64,000 bases of DNA from RHLJ01 sp965212165 (lineage in GTDB: Bacteria; Bacteroidota; Rhodothermia; Balneolales; Balneolaceae), in assembly GCA_965212165.1 (NCBI GenBank), contig OZ243096.1, positions 2,914,001 to 2,978,000 on the forward strand, read 5' to 3'. Shown here one piece after another: positions 1-10,130 of the stretch; the first letter of the stretch is position 1, and each line of letters opens with the position of its first letter. Both the position numbers and the translations under genes were made by a program. The notes beneath the pieces were generated by a model. That model was not told the origin of the DNA and made no database searches. It was given only the letters and a program-made list of their open reading frames with translations.

Positions 1-290
1 ATTGTGACTTCCTTATCTCGAAAATATGTTGCAATCTCATCCACTTCTTCAGGTGAATCAACATAAAATCCAAAATGATCGACTCTGAAATCTCTTGAAG
101 TTGGGTCATAGCTTGTTTCAGCTTCAACAATTACCAAGGTATCACCATTACCAATATCATAAACAGCCATACTTTGGCCCATAGTTTTTATGAGTTCTAA
201 GCCTAAAATGTCTCCATAAAATTCTTTGGATGCGTCAATTCTATTAACTCTAATTGTAATGTGATTTAATCCGGAAGGTTTGAAATTCAT
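1..290 (-). CDS. VOC (glyoxalase/bleomycin-resistance) family protein, partial
   Basis: The reverse strand reads from an ATG at 290 to the window edge without a stop, giving 96 residues beginning MNFKPSGLNHITIRVNRI. The opening pattern (LNHITIRV, then a short helix, then KEFYGDILGLEL) is the classic first beta-alpha-beta-beta module of the vicinal oxygen chelate fold, with the His of LNHI in the usual first metal-ligand position. A second module starts at RVDHFGFYVDSPEEVDE. The C-terminal end lies outside the window, so the remaining metal ligands cannot be checked. The substrate is not predictable: this superfamily covers glyoxalases, dioxygenases and binding proteins. It is divergent from rsmI. 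Confidence 0.8.
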   Translation of the reverse strand, partial: MNFKPSGLNHITIRVNRIDASKEFYGDILGLELIKTMGQSMAVYDIGNGDTLVIVEAETSYDPTSRDFRVDHFGFYVDSPEEVDEIATYFRDKEVT

Positions 291-426
291 CCTGCTATTT
301 ATTCAGTTTATGTATGATTTTATTATTATTTAAAAGTAACCATTATTTATAATCGAACCATTTTTTATTGGTTTACTTTTTTGCTAATAAAATGAGAAGT
401 TACGTTTTCAATTTAATCCATCAGTT

Positions 427-1110
427 TTGTCTATTTTTTATATCGTTGCAACACCTATAGGTAATCTAAGTGACTTTTCACCAAGAGCAGTTGAAACCTT
501 ACAATCAGTGGATTATATCGCCTGTGAAGATACTCGAACCTCAGGAAAGTTATTGAAACACTTTGGCATTGATAAACAGACATTTTCATTCCATTTACAT
601 AATGAGCATAAAAAGGTTGGGCATTTGATGAATATCCTAAATGCAAATCAAAATGTTGCCCTTATAAGTGATGCTGGTATGCCAGGAATTTCGGACCCAG
701 GTTTTTTAGCTGTGCGTGCCGCTCAGAAAGATGGTCATACCGTTTGTGTTATTCCAGGACCCGATGCGGCAACAACAGCATTAGTTGCAAGTGGACTTCC
801 CTGTGATCGATATGCTTTCGAGGGCTTTCTACCTCATAAAAAAGGTCGCCAAAAGAGATTAAGTCAACTTGCCGAAGAAGAACGAACACTTATTATTTAT
901 GAAAGTCCAAACCGACTTCTGAAACTCATTGATGAGTTAGAAAAGTATTTTGGGGAAAATCGATTGATGTCTGTTTCTAGGGAACTCACAAAAAAATTCG
1001 AGGAAATACAACGCGGTACAATAATTGAGATGAAAACAGAGTTTAGTTCTCGTGATTCAATTAAAGGTGAAATTGTTGTAGTTGTAGCAGGAAAAGGATA
1101 TTCGGAATGA
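427..1110 (+). CDS. rsmI: 16S rRNA (cytidine1402-2'-O)-methyltransferase RsmI
   Basis: RsmI uses SAM to methylate the 2'-OH of C1402 in the decoding centre of 16S rRNA. The 227-residue protein carries the family landmarks in order: ATPIGNLSDFSPRA near the N-terminus, CEDTRTSGKLLKHF, the ISDAGMPGISDPG loop, and the IPGPDAATTALVASGLP motif typical of tetrapyrrole-methylase-fold enzymes. It is shorter than the E. coli protein (286 aa) because the small C-terminal domain is missing. The start is a TTG at 427, and no in-frame ATG gives the conserved N-terminus. The stop overlaps the lnt start by four bases (ATGA), so the two genes are probably translationally coupled. Confidence 0.95.
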   Translation: MSIFYIVATPIGNLSDFSPRAVETLQSVDYIACEDTRTSGKLLKHFGIDKQTFSFHLHNEHKKVGHLMNILNANQNVALISDAGMPGISDPGFLAVRAAQKDGHTVCVIPGPDAATTALVASGLPCDRYAFEGFLPHKKGRQKRLSQLAEEERTLIIYESPNRLLKLIDELEKYFGENRLMSVSRELTKKFEEIQRGTIIEMKTEFSSRDSIKGEIVVVVAGKGYSE

Positions 1111-2681
1111 ATCGATTTCTAGAAAATAAATGGGTAGTTTCTATTGTTGCGGGGTTACTTCTTGGATTAAGCTTCCCTCCTATTAATTTATCTTTTCTGA
1201 GCTTCCCCGCTTTTATGCTAATGTTTATTCTTTCTGAGAAATGTGATAGCTATAAACAAACTGCTTACTATAGTTATTTGGGATTTTTAATCTGGAATAT
1301 TGCTACAACATACTGGCTATTGATGGCTAGTATTACCGCTGGTTCTTCTGCAATACTAGCTAATAGTGTATTAATGACAATTCCTCTTTGTTTAGCTCAG
1401 TTTTTTAACAAGAAGTTCTCTTCACCGCTATTAATTGCTTTACTTCAAGCCTCTGCATGGGTTGGTTATGAGTTTCTTCATCACAATTGGGATTTAGCTT
1501 GGCCTTGGCTTGCGATTGGAAATGCGTGGTCGAATCAAGTTAGTCTTATTCAGTTCATCTCTGTAACAGGACATTTAGGAATTTCTTTTTGGGTAGTATT
1601 TACAGCAGCTATTGCAGTTCAAGCTCTCAAGTATAGAACTCGATTTCTCGGAATTTCTACTATAGCCTCACTACTACTATTACCTGCTGCATCGCTGATA
1701 TATTTTGCATCAACCAACCCAATCGACTCCGATTTGGGAACAGTTAATGTATCAGTTATTCAGCCCAATCATGATTCTTATGAGGATTATGGAGGTATGA
1801 GTGGGCCTTCTGAAGTGCTAGATAGCCTATTCTCTCTGACTAATAAAATTAGAACTGAAGAAATTGATTTAGTTGTATGGCCGGAAAATGCAATCGATAG
1901 ACCTATTTATTTAACTAGTATAACGGCAAATCGTGTAGCAGACTCGGCACAAACTTGGAATACTAACTTTTTACTGGGAACTGGAATAATTACAACTTAT
2001 AGTAAGGATAACACTCCACCATTGCACCGAGAACTCAATAGTGGCACTCCGTATAATATATTTAACTCTACCCTATATATTGATGAAAATGGTACTAAGA
2101 CTCAATATGATAAAGCTAACTTAGTGCCAATTGTAGAACGTTTTCCATATGTTAATTTCTTTAATAAAATCGACCTTTTTGGATGGGTTAATTGGAGTTA
2201 TCAGGCTGGATATGGGAAAGGTACAACACCAAATATGCTTGAAACTTCGCAGTTTTTAACTCCAGGATTAGTCTGCTATGACTCAGTCTACCCATCATGG
2301 AATAGAGAATTTGTATTAAAAGGAGCTGATTTCATTACAATAATTACCAATGATGGATGGTGGGGGAATTCTAGTGGGCATCATCAACATTTTTCTTATG
2401 CTCGATTACGAGCTATTGAATTTAATCGCTGGATAGTTAGAAGTGCTAATAATGGAACTTCAGGAATCATTAGACCTGATGGAACCATTGAACAAAAAAC
2501 AGAATATTGGGTTCGAACAGGTTTTAATTCAATTATCCCAAAACGAAATTCTCAAACTATCTATACTAGGTTTGGTGACTGGTTATCTTATCTAAGTTTA
2601 ATACTAAGTCTAGGTGGATGGGTTATCGCTAGATTTATTTATAAAAATCCTACCGAGAACGAATTGCAATCCTCACATTAA
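1107..2681 (+). CDS. lnt: Apolipoprotein N-acyltransferase Lnt
   Basis: Lnt performs the last step of lipoprotein maturation in the inner membrane, moving an acyl chain from phospholipid to the N-terminal cysteine. The 524-residue product starts with about six hydrophobic segments (residues 10-200), followed by a periplasmic nitrilase domain and a final membrane helix near 490-510. The nitrilase catalytic triad is intact: Glu260 in VVWPEN, Lys336 in QYDKANLVP and Cys390 in GLVCYDS. The start overlaps rsmI by four bases. The last 32 bases overlap the 3' end of sprA on the opposite strand. Several lipoproteins encoded in this window would be its substrates. Confidence 0.96.
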   Translation: MNRFLENKWVVSIVAGLLLGLSFPPINLSFLSFPAFMLMFILSEKCDSYKQTAYYSYLGFLIWNIATTYWLLMASITAGSSAILANSVLMTIPLCLAQFFNKKFSSPLLIALLQASAWVGYEFLHHNWDLAWPWLAIGNAWSNQVSLIQFISVTGHLGISFWVVFTAAIAVQALKYRTRFLGISTIASLLLLPAASLIYFASTNPIDSDLGTVNVSVIQPNHDSYEDYGGMSGPSEVLDSLFSLTNKIRTEEIDLVVWPENAIDRPIYLTSITANRVADSAQTWNTNFLLGTGIITTYSKDNTPPLHRELNSGTPYNIFNSTLYIDENGTKTQYDKANLVPIVERFPYVNFFNKIDLFGWVNWSYQAGYGKGTTPNMLETSQFLTPGLVCYDSVYPSWNREFVLKGADFITIITNDGWWGNSSGHHQHFSYARLRAIEFNRWIVRSANNGTSGIIRPDGTIEQKTEYWVRTGFNSIIPKRNSQTIYTRFGDWLSYLSLILSLGGWVIARFIYKNPTENELQSSH

Positions 2682-5600
2682 ATCTAATGTCGTGGTTCGT
2701 ACGAGTAGGAATTTGATTTGATTGTATCCTACTGTAGGTATATTCAAAATTAGATGATATCGTTCTCGATATTTGATATCCCAGAGTAAAAGATCCATTT
2801 ATTCTTTTTTGCTCAGTTGTTCTTCTACTATCTATAGGAGCTTGCCCAGCATCTGGTAGTTGATCAGCATTAGCCAAGGCATTACTAAGGTCTGTGTCTA
2901 ATTTGAAGCTATTTTCAGTATCATTTTTAAAGCTCCCTCTAATACTCATATCAATGTTATTCTTCACTTTTGGCAAAAATGAAATTCTAACATTCCTAAA
3001 TGTATAATTTACTCCGAAATCTATTCCTCTTGTTAAAGTCTCTGTAACCCTGTTACTATTTATCGCAAATGAGGAAATATTTCCCCTATCATATCCAAGC
3101 TCAGTTCGTAAATTCGATTTCCAAGTAACATTTAATTTAGCAAGTGGCGAAAAACGTTGTTCTACTCGAATTGAATTAGGTTCATATAGCCCTCTATCAT
3201 CAAGAACAGAAAAAGACCCTAATGATTTTCCAGACTGCACACCTGTAACAGCATTCAAACTCCAATCAAGTTTATATGTACCTTTATATGAATGAACAAG
3301 AGTAGCTGAACTCATATGCTTTCCAATGAAAGGTATATACTTTTCAAATTGGGTCCAGTTAATCCTCCATTGTGGTACAGGGAAAGCTAGAAACCCTTTA
3401 TCTCCTCTCCCGGTGCTTCCACCGCCTAAATAAGCCTTTCTAAAATCATCCTGAAGAGTATTTCTGTTCAATACAGATCTTCCATCATTATTACCAAGAG
3501 AGTCTCTTAGTACATTACTACCTTCAACAATATCATCATATGCTGCCGTTAATTGTCTTTCAAAAAAGTCTTCGTAACCCGACCCAAATGCCCATACTGA
3601 AGTTGTATAGCTACCAGACTCTGTTGTTGTTGAGTTGATAGCTCCATCAACACCAACAATAATATTTTCAGTAATAGTATTTGAGATAGTAGCACTCCAA
3701 TCCAAATCAACGGTGATATTTTGTAATGGCGTAATTCGAGTTCCTGCTGAAATTATATCAGAGTATCTGTTATTTGCTGGGAAACGAACTTCATTTACCC
3801 CGTTATTATTACCAACTAATTGTTCTATTGGTATGCGTTCTTGAAACCCAATTCGATATCCAATAGGAGGTGAATAATTTTCAGAATTTGGGTCATTAAA
3901 TGCATAAAATATCTGGGAATCACCACTATAACCAGGCTGACTACCACTTTTTGTTCTCTTGTAACTTGAGGAGAAATCCTTCATACTAAAAATTGAGAGA
4001 AACACTTTTCTACTCAAATAATTTAAATCTTTTAGTATCGCAGGCTCAGGTCTTGGAGTTCTTAAACTATCAGCTACACCATCTTCAATCTCTCTACTCC
4101 TCTTTGCTTTTGATGCTTTTCTTTCACTTGTTTCAGTAGCATCGGCATTCTTAATTTTAGTAAAAACTCCAAGTTTATTAAAAATACGATCAGTATTAAT
4201 TCTTAGTGAGTTATCTAACTGAAAATTATTTGAGACACTCGCTCCAAGCTCAGAACCTCTTGGGCTGTTATTCCACTGATATCCTCCACCATAAGAAATA
4301 CTATAGGTTAACCAGTTTAGTGATTCTATTTTAGCCAAATCTGGCCTCCATGAAGCTGTAAAACGTTCTGAATATGATGATCTACGTGCACTTAATGAAT
4401 CTGATACTACACCTTTTAATACTTCAAATGTTGGCAATACATCAAAAGATGTACTGTCTACCCCATTAATATTCCTATTTTGTATCCCAGCACTTGAAAG
4501 ATCAAAACTTGTACTATTAGAAAAGGTAATGGGTATCGATTGAGTAAGGTTATAATTCAATGAAAAATTATTCTGTTGCGTAAAAGCGTGCTGCTGATTT
4601 AAAGACTGGAGTGAGGTTGGATCAGATAGATTTCTTCTTCTAGATTCATCATACCTTCTTGTAAAAGTTGACGATGTAGTAATTGATGTTGGTAAATACC
4701 CTAATCTTAATCCTGAAAGTACTTTTGCAATAGGTACACTTTCTGTAAAAGCGAATGGTCGAAATAGCTTAACACGTTGAAATCTTAAGTTATACTGAAC
4801 CGATGCTTTATAATCCCATCTATTTTGGAAAATAAGTTGTGGATTCTTTGAGTATCCTTTGTTGTAAACATAACTTAGCCTAAGGTTGTCAATGGTATAT
4901 TGAGCTAGTTTACTTTTTGAACCTGTTTTCGAAATATTGGACATATTGAATGAAAAATTCTCACTCACAGTCTGTATGTCACTTATTTTTCCGTCAATAA
5001 TACTGTTCTTCTCATCATTTGATAAATTTTCATTTGAGTTAACAGCGTCTTCAAAATCACTTAATCTAATATCACCTTGATCTGGTAGAAACTTAGGTGT
5101 TTGAGTATTTCTCCTATTTGAAATACTTACTGGAAAACTCCATCCAAATCGATCAGGTATTAGTTTATGCATATTTATAGTAGTACTTAAACCATAGCCC
5201 AATTGATCAGACATAGATCTTTCTCCCAATCGAGAATCTAAGCCACCAAATCCATTTGTTCTTCGAGTTACATTTGCATTTACAGTAGCAAAATCGGCTA
5301 GCTTAACGGAAGATTTTGCATTAGCAGCCCACCCAAATTCATTATCAAAACCAGAAACACGAAGTTCATTTAACCAAAATTCTGCATCCAGACTAGGCAC
5401 TCCAGCTGTTTCTGTATCCATTGGGTTATATGGATTTCTAATACCTAAACCAATTTCAGAAACTCTATCTAAAGATGGGTTTCCACGAATAGCAAGTGTT
5501 GCACCTGGAACAGCATCTTCTCCTAAAAGACCTCCTCGCTCAAATAAATCTGCAGGATCTGCATTTTCTTCATCTCTTAACTGCTTCAACACATTGAAGG

Positions 5601-8600
5601 CTGAAATAATAATATTCATGCTATTTTCATCATATCTCCAAATTTCCTGAGCTTCGTCAGAAAGCTGGCTTTGATCATTAATATTATATGAGAAATTTCG
5701 TGGCTCAGATGGTGTTACAGGTTGTCTATATTCGTAGAAATTATTTTCGAGATCAGTACCAATTCTTATAACAAGCTCCGCTTCGCCACGGTTTTGAAAT
5801 CCTTCACCATGAACAAACATTCTAACATTTGAATAATTAAGTAGGTTTAGCTTCCCGGGATATACTCGTTTTACCATATGAATTTCTTGTGGACCAAGAT
5901 CTTCAACTGAAAGTACTAACGATTGCTCATTTTGAAGTGCTTGTACCTGAGCTCCTCTATTTAATGCTCTAATTGAGCCGTCTGGTTGGCGATATGGGAA
6001 TGGTTCTCTACTTGCGTTTTCTTCGATATTTATTGTTGAGATCTTAAAATTGTCTTGAGTAACTGGTGTTTCTGTTAGTTCAGTTACTTTTCTCCATTGG
6101 CTACCAATGAACTCAAATGTTGCAAAACGAAGTGTAAATGGTTTTTCGTACCCAGACATCCATAGTCGCATATAAGATATATTCTGAAAACTCTCTACCT
6201 CTCCAAATTTACGTTTAAAGTCGGTAAGAGGAATACGAATTAGATACCAAGCTCTTGTATCAGAAGTATCTGAAGATACTTTATCAACAATGTATGTTCC
6301 ATCCGAACCTATCTGAAGTTGAAATTTATCAGCTGGGTTAAAGTCAATTTCATACTGAAAATACGAGTTTGCTTGCTGAATTGAGGAAGCACTTACTAAA
6401 CCTTCTGTATCCGGACGTAAAGTGATCGCTGTTTTATCACTGTTTGTGCTACTTTCTGGAGTATTGCCATCATGATAACCGAGCATTCTATGAAAACGCT
6501 GATTAAGCTTTAGTTCTCTTACTTGTCGCTCAGCATAATATACATAATCATCATTGGATGGATCTTCATCAACCTTAATAGCCATTTCACTTCCTTCTCC
6601 ATAGCTATTCTTTATTGATTGAATAAAGTCACTAAATAAACTCGCTTCATCTCTACCTTCAGCTCCAACAGTTCCAGGGTTTGGAGCACCATCTAGTCCA
6701 ACATCTTCTAATTGACGGTTTGAGTTTGAAAATTGACCTAATGGAACTGGTGGTGATGGAGGAATATAAGACCGGGGATCCCCATCAGGATCATCTTCCG
6801 TTAGATTTTTTAATACTGTAGCCAAACCATCTTCTGTATTCAAACGAACATTTGGAATAATATCTTCAGAAACTATACCTAAATCGAGATATAATTTTCC
6901 ATCATAATATTGTTCTTGTCCATTCCCATCTTGGCCATCTGGCAGAACAGGTTGAACCCAGAATTCCAAAAACTCGATATTATTTTGAACTAAATCTTCT
7001 TGACCTGGAGGAATTACCGCAGTCATTCCGCCCCAAGTTCGCTCTGGATCTTCTTCTAATAATGTCTTTAGATCACGATTATAATTGTACTGCCCACGCT
7101 GAGTTGGATCATAATAAATATCTAATGGGGTAAGAATCGCTTCGTTTGCATTTACAATTTCTCTACCTCGAAATACTTCGTCGACACGAATTAACCTTGA
7201 TTCTTCAGTTACATCGCTACTACTTACTGATTCTATATTCCTTGGAATCGAATACCACGAAAACTGTGATCTAAGATCCGTTCTAGCTTTTTTGTCTGTA
7301 ATAGATTGTGGTGCTGAATTCGTAGGATCCAAAAAATAAGAATCATCATATCCTGGAACCGCTGCAGGTGCAGCTGCTAAATTCCATCTTGTAGGGTTCA
7401 AGAAACTGATACTATATTCAGCTCCCTCAAAATCATCAATAAATACTAATCCATTTTCTTCATCACTAAATAAGTCGCCACTATCAATTGCTTCTTGAAC
7501 AGCATTAGTTTGAGCAACTCCTGGTCTAACTTGAGCAAACTCACCTGTAAAAGTAAAATTCGATGGTGTTTTCGTTTGGAGTAATGGAATACGATCGATA
7601 AATCGTGTTAACCATGGAGTATCGAATTGAGCTTTAGCATCTAAACCTAATACGGTATTGTTAATTGGTTCATTCCCAATTCTAATCTTGTCAGAAAGAG
7701 GCTGTTCTTTCAACTTAAAGAATGTACTACCAATTTTAATGTCTTCATTAACAGTATACTCAGCTCTAACCCCTGTAAAATTTTTCTGTCCAATTATGCT
7801 GAACTGATTATTCTCAAATTCAACTTCAATCTCTTGTCCAGGAGCTAGAAATTTGTCGTTTAAAATGTTCAGACTTCCGAATGAATAATCTACTTCATAG
7901 TCGCTATCTTCTATTAGTTCTACGTTGTTAGCAAATACTTTAACAGAACCTTCTACTAATCCAAATCCCAAAGTAAAAGAGCCTGAAACTCCTCCACTTG
8001 ATGAACCAGATATGGAATAAGTACCGTTTTTAGAACTAGTACGAGCATCGGTCTGTTTTATATCATAAAGTTCTGTAAATGCATAGGTATTACGAACTGT
8101 ATCTGCAACCGCTCCATCTAAGATATCCCTAATTCGGTCTCCAAAAGGTTCTAAATATGGAAACATTAATCTACCTGTAGCAGCATCAAGAGTGATTCCA
8201 GTGAAATCCACAATATTATCTGAACCAATTGCTCCTTCAGAATTTACTCTGTCTAAACCAAGGTCTTCGAGTAATGTTTGGTTTCTATTTGGAAGATTAA
8301 TTACTGGAATATTAGCTCTTGTATCGGATATCTCCAATTCAAATCCATCAGGCGTTATCCCAGAGACACCAAGTGAATAGATATTCCTCATTGTCAATGG
8401 CCAAGCTTTGTCAGTAGTTGTCATTCCACCAGGTCTTAGCAGCTTAAGATATAGTCTATCGCCCTCACTTACTTTTGATGGGAATTCACCTACTTCAACT
8501 GGAGCGCCTGTATTTGGATCTGTATAAACATATGCAACGGCAATTGCATCTCCAGAGTTAATAAATGTCCTCATACTTATAAAGCCCAATGCTCTATTAA

Positions 8601-9912
8601 ATGTAAAATCGATACCTTCTTCTAATAATTCAAAAGAGGCATCTACATACTCTTGTGAGGTTGAATTAAAGTCCTCATTGGTAGCTGTACTTTCAGTAGA
8701 ACGCAATGCATCTAAATCAGCTTGGTTAAATCGATCAAACTCATTTCCTGGACGTCCATTATTAGTATTTACACCTAAATCGAGTAAGGCAATTGCGGGA
8801 ATTGCATTCTCATCTAAAATTTGTGGACTAGCTTTTCGTACATAAACATATAATTCGGTTACTTGATAAGGTTGAAGAATATTCTGAGGATCGGATAAAG
8901 CTTGCTCAAAAACATTACGATTAAAGAAATCCAGAAAGAAATGTCTTCCATCCTCATAATCTGCAGGATTAAGATTTATTTGTACTTCTTGAGAACCACC
9001 GCTTATTTTTTTTGTACTATTCTTTCCTCGTTGTTGAGATACAACTGATGTTACTCTTAAGGGGCCTAATTCCGAGATCGCTTTGATACCAAATAATGAC
9101 TTTCCACCACTTACTAATGAGTTTCCTGTTTCCATAGAAACGTTACCCATCTCAATACTTTTAATTATCTCATCCTCGTATCCTCTATAGATAATACTTA
9201 GCCTATTTTCAAAGTCAAATTGCCTTTCAGTATCCCAATCTGTTGCAATTGTAAGCTTATCACCAATTGTACCCTGAATATTAAGCTGAAGATTTTGATT
9301 GAAGGTAGGATCAACTCGAGTTCTTAAATCTGGAGGTAAAGTTCCATCATCTAATTTCTGAATGGATGCACCAACATTCATATTTGCTGAGCCATTTACT
9401 CTCAAATTAACTTCATTTGTGCCAAAAATAGTTGTAAAAGCAGAGTTCTCGCCACCAGGTACATTTATCTTAAAATCCAATAATCCTCTGCCCGTCTCTT
9501 GCTGACTCTTTGCTTCTTCAACTAATAACGATTGAATTGCATGCTTTTGCTGTTTCTTAACAAGAGCCGAAAATTCACTGAATTCAACTACAGTTGGTTT
9601 ATATAATTCTCGATTATAAACCGTTCTATTAATTTTATAGGTTGATAGGGTATCCCAGGTTATTGTGGTTTTATCAAAACCAAGCTGAAACCCATATAGT
9701 CTTTTTCTTCTATCCGTTCCTAAAGGAATTGAACTAATTGGTGAAGAATTCTTTATAGAATAAAATTTAATCCCTTTAAGGGTAGTATCTGGGGCTGATA
9801 CAACGTTTAAAGAGTCTGTACTTTCTTGCGCATAAATAAGATGTACTTTCGTCAGTACATTACAGAGCAACGCCAGCGTAACTATATAAAAAAGCTTTAA
9901 AAAAATGCGCAC
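2650..9912 (-). CDS. sprA: T9SS outer-membrane translocon protein SprA
   Basis: This 2420-residue protein starts with a signal peptide (hydrophobic run at residues 5-25, ending near IYAQ). Its size and sequence character match the SprA/Sov family, whose Flavobacterium johnsoniae member (about 2400 aa) forms the giant beta-barrel of the type IX secretion system. Visible features are a conserved N-terminal region (VNLRVNGSANMNVGASIQK), long runs of alternating polar and hydrophobic strands, and a C-terminus of beta strands ending RFNVRIAIRSR. It is a single uninterrupted frame. The role is to let folded proteins with a T9SS C-terminal domain cross the outer membrane; one such candidate is the CotH protein at 45180-49871. 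It stands alone, as sprA often does. Confidence 0.92.
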   Translation of the reverse strand: MRIFLKLFYIVTLALLCNVLTKVHLIYAQESTDSLNVVSAPDTTLKGIKFYSIKNSSPISSIPLGTDRRKRLYGFQLGFDKTTITWDTLSTYKINRTVYNRELYKPTVVEFSEFSALVKKQQKHAIQSLLVEEAKSQQETGRGLLDFKINVPGGENSAFTTIFGTNEVNLRVNGSANMNVGASIQKLDDGTLPPDLRTRVDPTFNQNLQLNIQGTIGDKLTIATDWDTERQFDFENRLSIIYRGYEDEIIKSIEMGNVSMETGNSLVSGGKSLFGIKAISELGPLRVTSVVSQQRGKNSTKKISGGSQEVQINLNPADYEDGRHFFLDFFNRNVFEQALSDPQNILQPYQVTELYVYVRKASPQILDENAIPAIALLDLGVNTNNGRPGNEFDRFNQADLDALRSTESTATNEDFNSTSQEYVDASFELLEEGIDFTFNRALGFISMRTFINSGDAIAVAYVYTDPNTGAPVEVGEFPSKVSEGDRLYLKLLRPGGMTTTDKAWPLTMRNIYSLGVSGITPDGFELEISDTRANIPVINLPNRNQTLLEDLGLDRVNSEGAIGSDNIVDFTGITLDAATGRLMFPYLEPFGDRIRDILDGAVADTVRNTYAFTELYDIKQTDARTSSKNGTYSISGSSSGGVSGSFTLGFGLVEGSVKVFANNVELIEDSDYEVDYSFGSLNILNDKFLAPGQEIEVEFENNQFSIIGQKNFTGVRAEYTVNEDIKIGSTFFKLKEQPLSDKIRIGNEPINNTVLGLDAKAQFDTPWLTRFIDRIPLLQTKTPSNFTFTGEFAQVRPGVAQTNAVQEAIDSGDLFSDEENGLVFIDDFEGAEYSISFLNPTRWNLAAAPAAVPGYDDSYFLDPTNSAPQSITDKKARTDLRSQFSWYSIPRNIESVSSSDVTEESRLIRVDEVFRGREIVNANEAILTPLDIYYDPTQRGQYNYNRDLKTLLEEDPERTWGGMTAVIPPGQEDLVQNNIEFLEFWVQPVLPDGQDGNGQEQYYDGKLYLDLGIVSEDIIPNVRLNTEDGLATVLKNLTEDDPDGDPRSYIPPSPPVPLGQFSNSNRQLEDVGLDGAPNPGTVGAEGRDEASLFSDFIQSIKNSYGEGSEMAIKVDEDPSNDDYVYYAERQVRELKLNQRFHRMLGYHDGNTPESSTNSDKTAITLRPDTEGLVSASSIQQANSYFQYEIDFNPADKFQLQIGSDGTYIVDKVSSDTSDTRAWYLIRIPLTDFKRKFGEVESFQNISYMRLWMSGYEKPFTLRFATFEFIGSQWRKVTELTETPVTQDNFKISTINIEENASREPFPYRQPDGSIRALNRGAQVQALQNEQSLVLSVEDLGPQEIHMVKRVYPGKLNLLNYSNVRMFVHGEGFQNRGEAELVIRIGTDLENNFYEYRQPVTPSEPRNFSYNINDQSQLSDEAQEIWRYDENSMNIIISAFNVLKQLRDEENADPADLFERGGLLGEDAVPGATLAIRGNPSLDRVSEIGLGIRNPYNPMDTETAGVPSLDAEFWLNELRVSGFDNEFGWAANAKSSVKLADFATVNANVTRRTNGFGGLDSRLGERSMSDQLGYGLSTTINMHKLIPDRFGWSFPVSISNRRNTQTPKFLPDQGDIRLSDFEDAVNSNENLSNDEKNSIIDGKISDIQTVSENFSFNMSNISKTGSKSKLAQYTIDNLRLSYVYNKGYSKNPQLIFQNRWDYKASVQYNLRFQRVKLFRPFAFTESVPIAKVLSGLRLGYLPTSITTSSTFTRRYDESRRRNLSDPTSLQSLNQQHAFTQQNNFSLNYNLTQSIPITFSNSTSFDLSSAGIQNRNINGVDSTSFDVLPTFEVLKGVVSDSLSARRSSYSERFTASWRPDLAKIESLNWLTYSISYGGGYQWNNSPRGSELGASVSNNFQLDNSLRINTDRIFNKLGVFTKIKNADATETSERKASKAKRSREIEDGVADSLRTPRPEPAILKDLNYLSRKVFLSIFSMKDFSSSYKRTKSGSQPGYSGDSQIFYAFNDPNSENYSPPIGYRIGFQERIPIEQLVGNNNGVNEVRFPANNRYSDIISAGTRITPLQNITVDLDWSATISNTITENIIVGVDGAINSTTTESGSYTTSVWAFGSGYEDFFERQLTAAYDDIVEGSNVLRDSLGNNDGRSVLNRNTLQDDFRKAYLGGGSTGRGDKGFLAFPVPQWRINWTQFEKYIPFIGKHMSSATLVHSYKGTYKLDWSLNAVTGVQSGKSLGSFSVLDDRGLYEPNSIRVEQRFSPLAKLNVTWKSNLRTELGYDRGNISSFAINSNRVTETLTRGIDFGVNYTFRNVRISFLPKVKNNIDMSIRGSFKNDTENSFKLDTDLSNALANADQLPDAGQAPIDSRRTTEQKRINGSFTLGYQISRTISSNFEYTYSRIQSNQIPTRTNHDIRFNVRIAIRSR

Positions 9913-9965
9913 CGAATGTTGTTATATTTCGGTTTAGAATGTTTTAGTAGCTGTTACCGATAGGC

Positions 9966-9996
9966 GAATTTTATGAGATGATAGATTTAGTACAAA
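9966..9996 (-). promoter_or_regulatory. Candidate sprA promoter (TTTG / TAAAATTC)
   Basis: On the minus strand a TTTG (9993-9996) is followed after 19 bases by TAAAATTC (9966-9973). This resembles the Bacteroidota -33 TTTG and -7 TAnnTTTG elements, with two mismatches in the -7 box. It lies about 50 bases upstream of the sprA ATG. The match is weak and inferred by eye. Confidence 0.3.
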
Positions 9997-10061
9997 TGAG
10001 CACCGATAATACCATATATTTGAGTATGTTGAAAGTGAAATGAACCCCAATAAATGTCGAA

Positions 10062-10093
10062 TTTGTGCACTTAAAGTTTTGTGATTACGTTTA
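10062..10093 (+). promoter_or_regulatory. Candidate lptF promoter (TTTG-N20-TACGTTTA)
   Basis: A TTTG at 10062-10065 is followed after 20 bases by TACGTTTA at 10086-10093, which matches seven of eight positions of the Bacteroidota -7 consensus TAnnTTTG. Transcription would start near 10099, leaving about 30 bases before the lptF TTG start. A second possible -7 box, TATATTTG, lies at 10015-10022 without a matching -33 element. Confidence 0.45.
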
Positions 10094-10130
10094 TCCCGTC
10101 AAATTAGTGTACTTGAATCTCTATTAATTA

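Noticed and set aside
3635..3844. Short open frames antisense to sprA and other large genes
   Set aside because: They lie wholly inside well-supported genes, lack recognisable domains and have no promoter or start signals.
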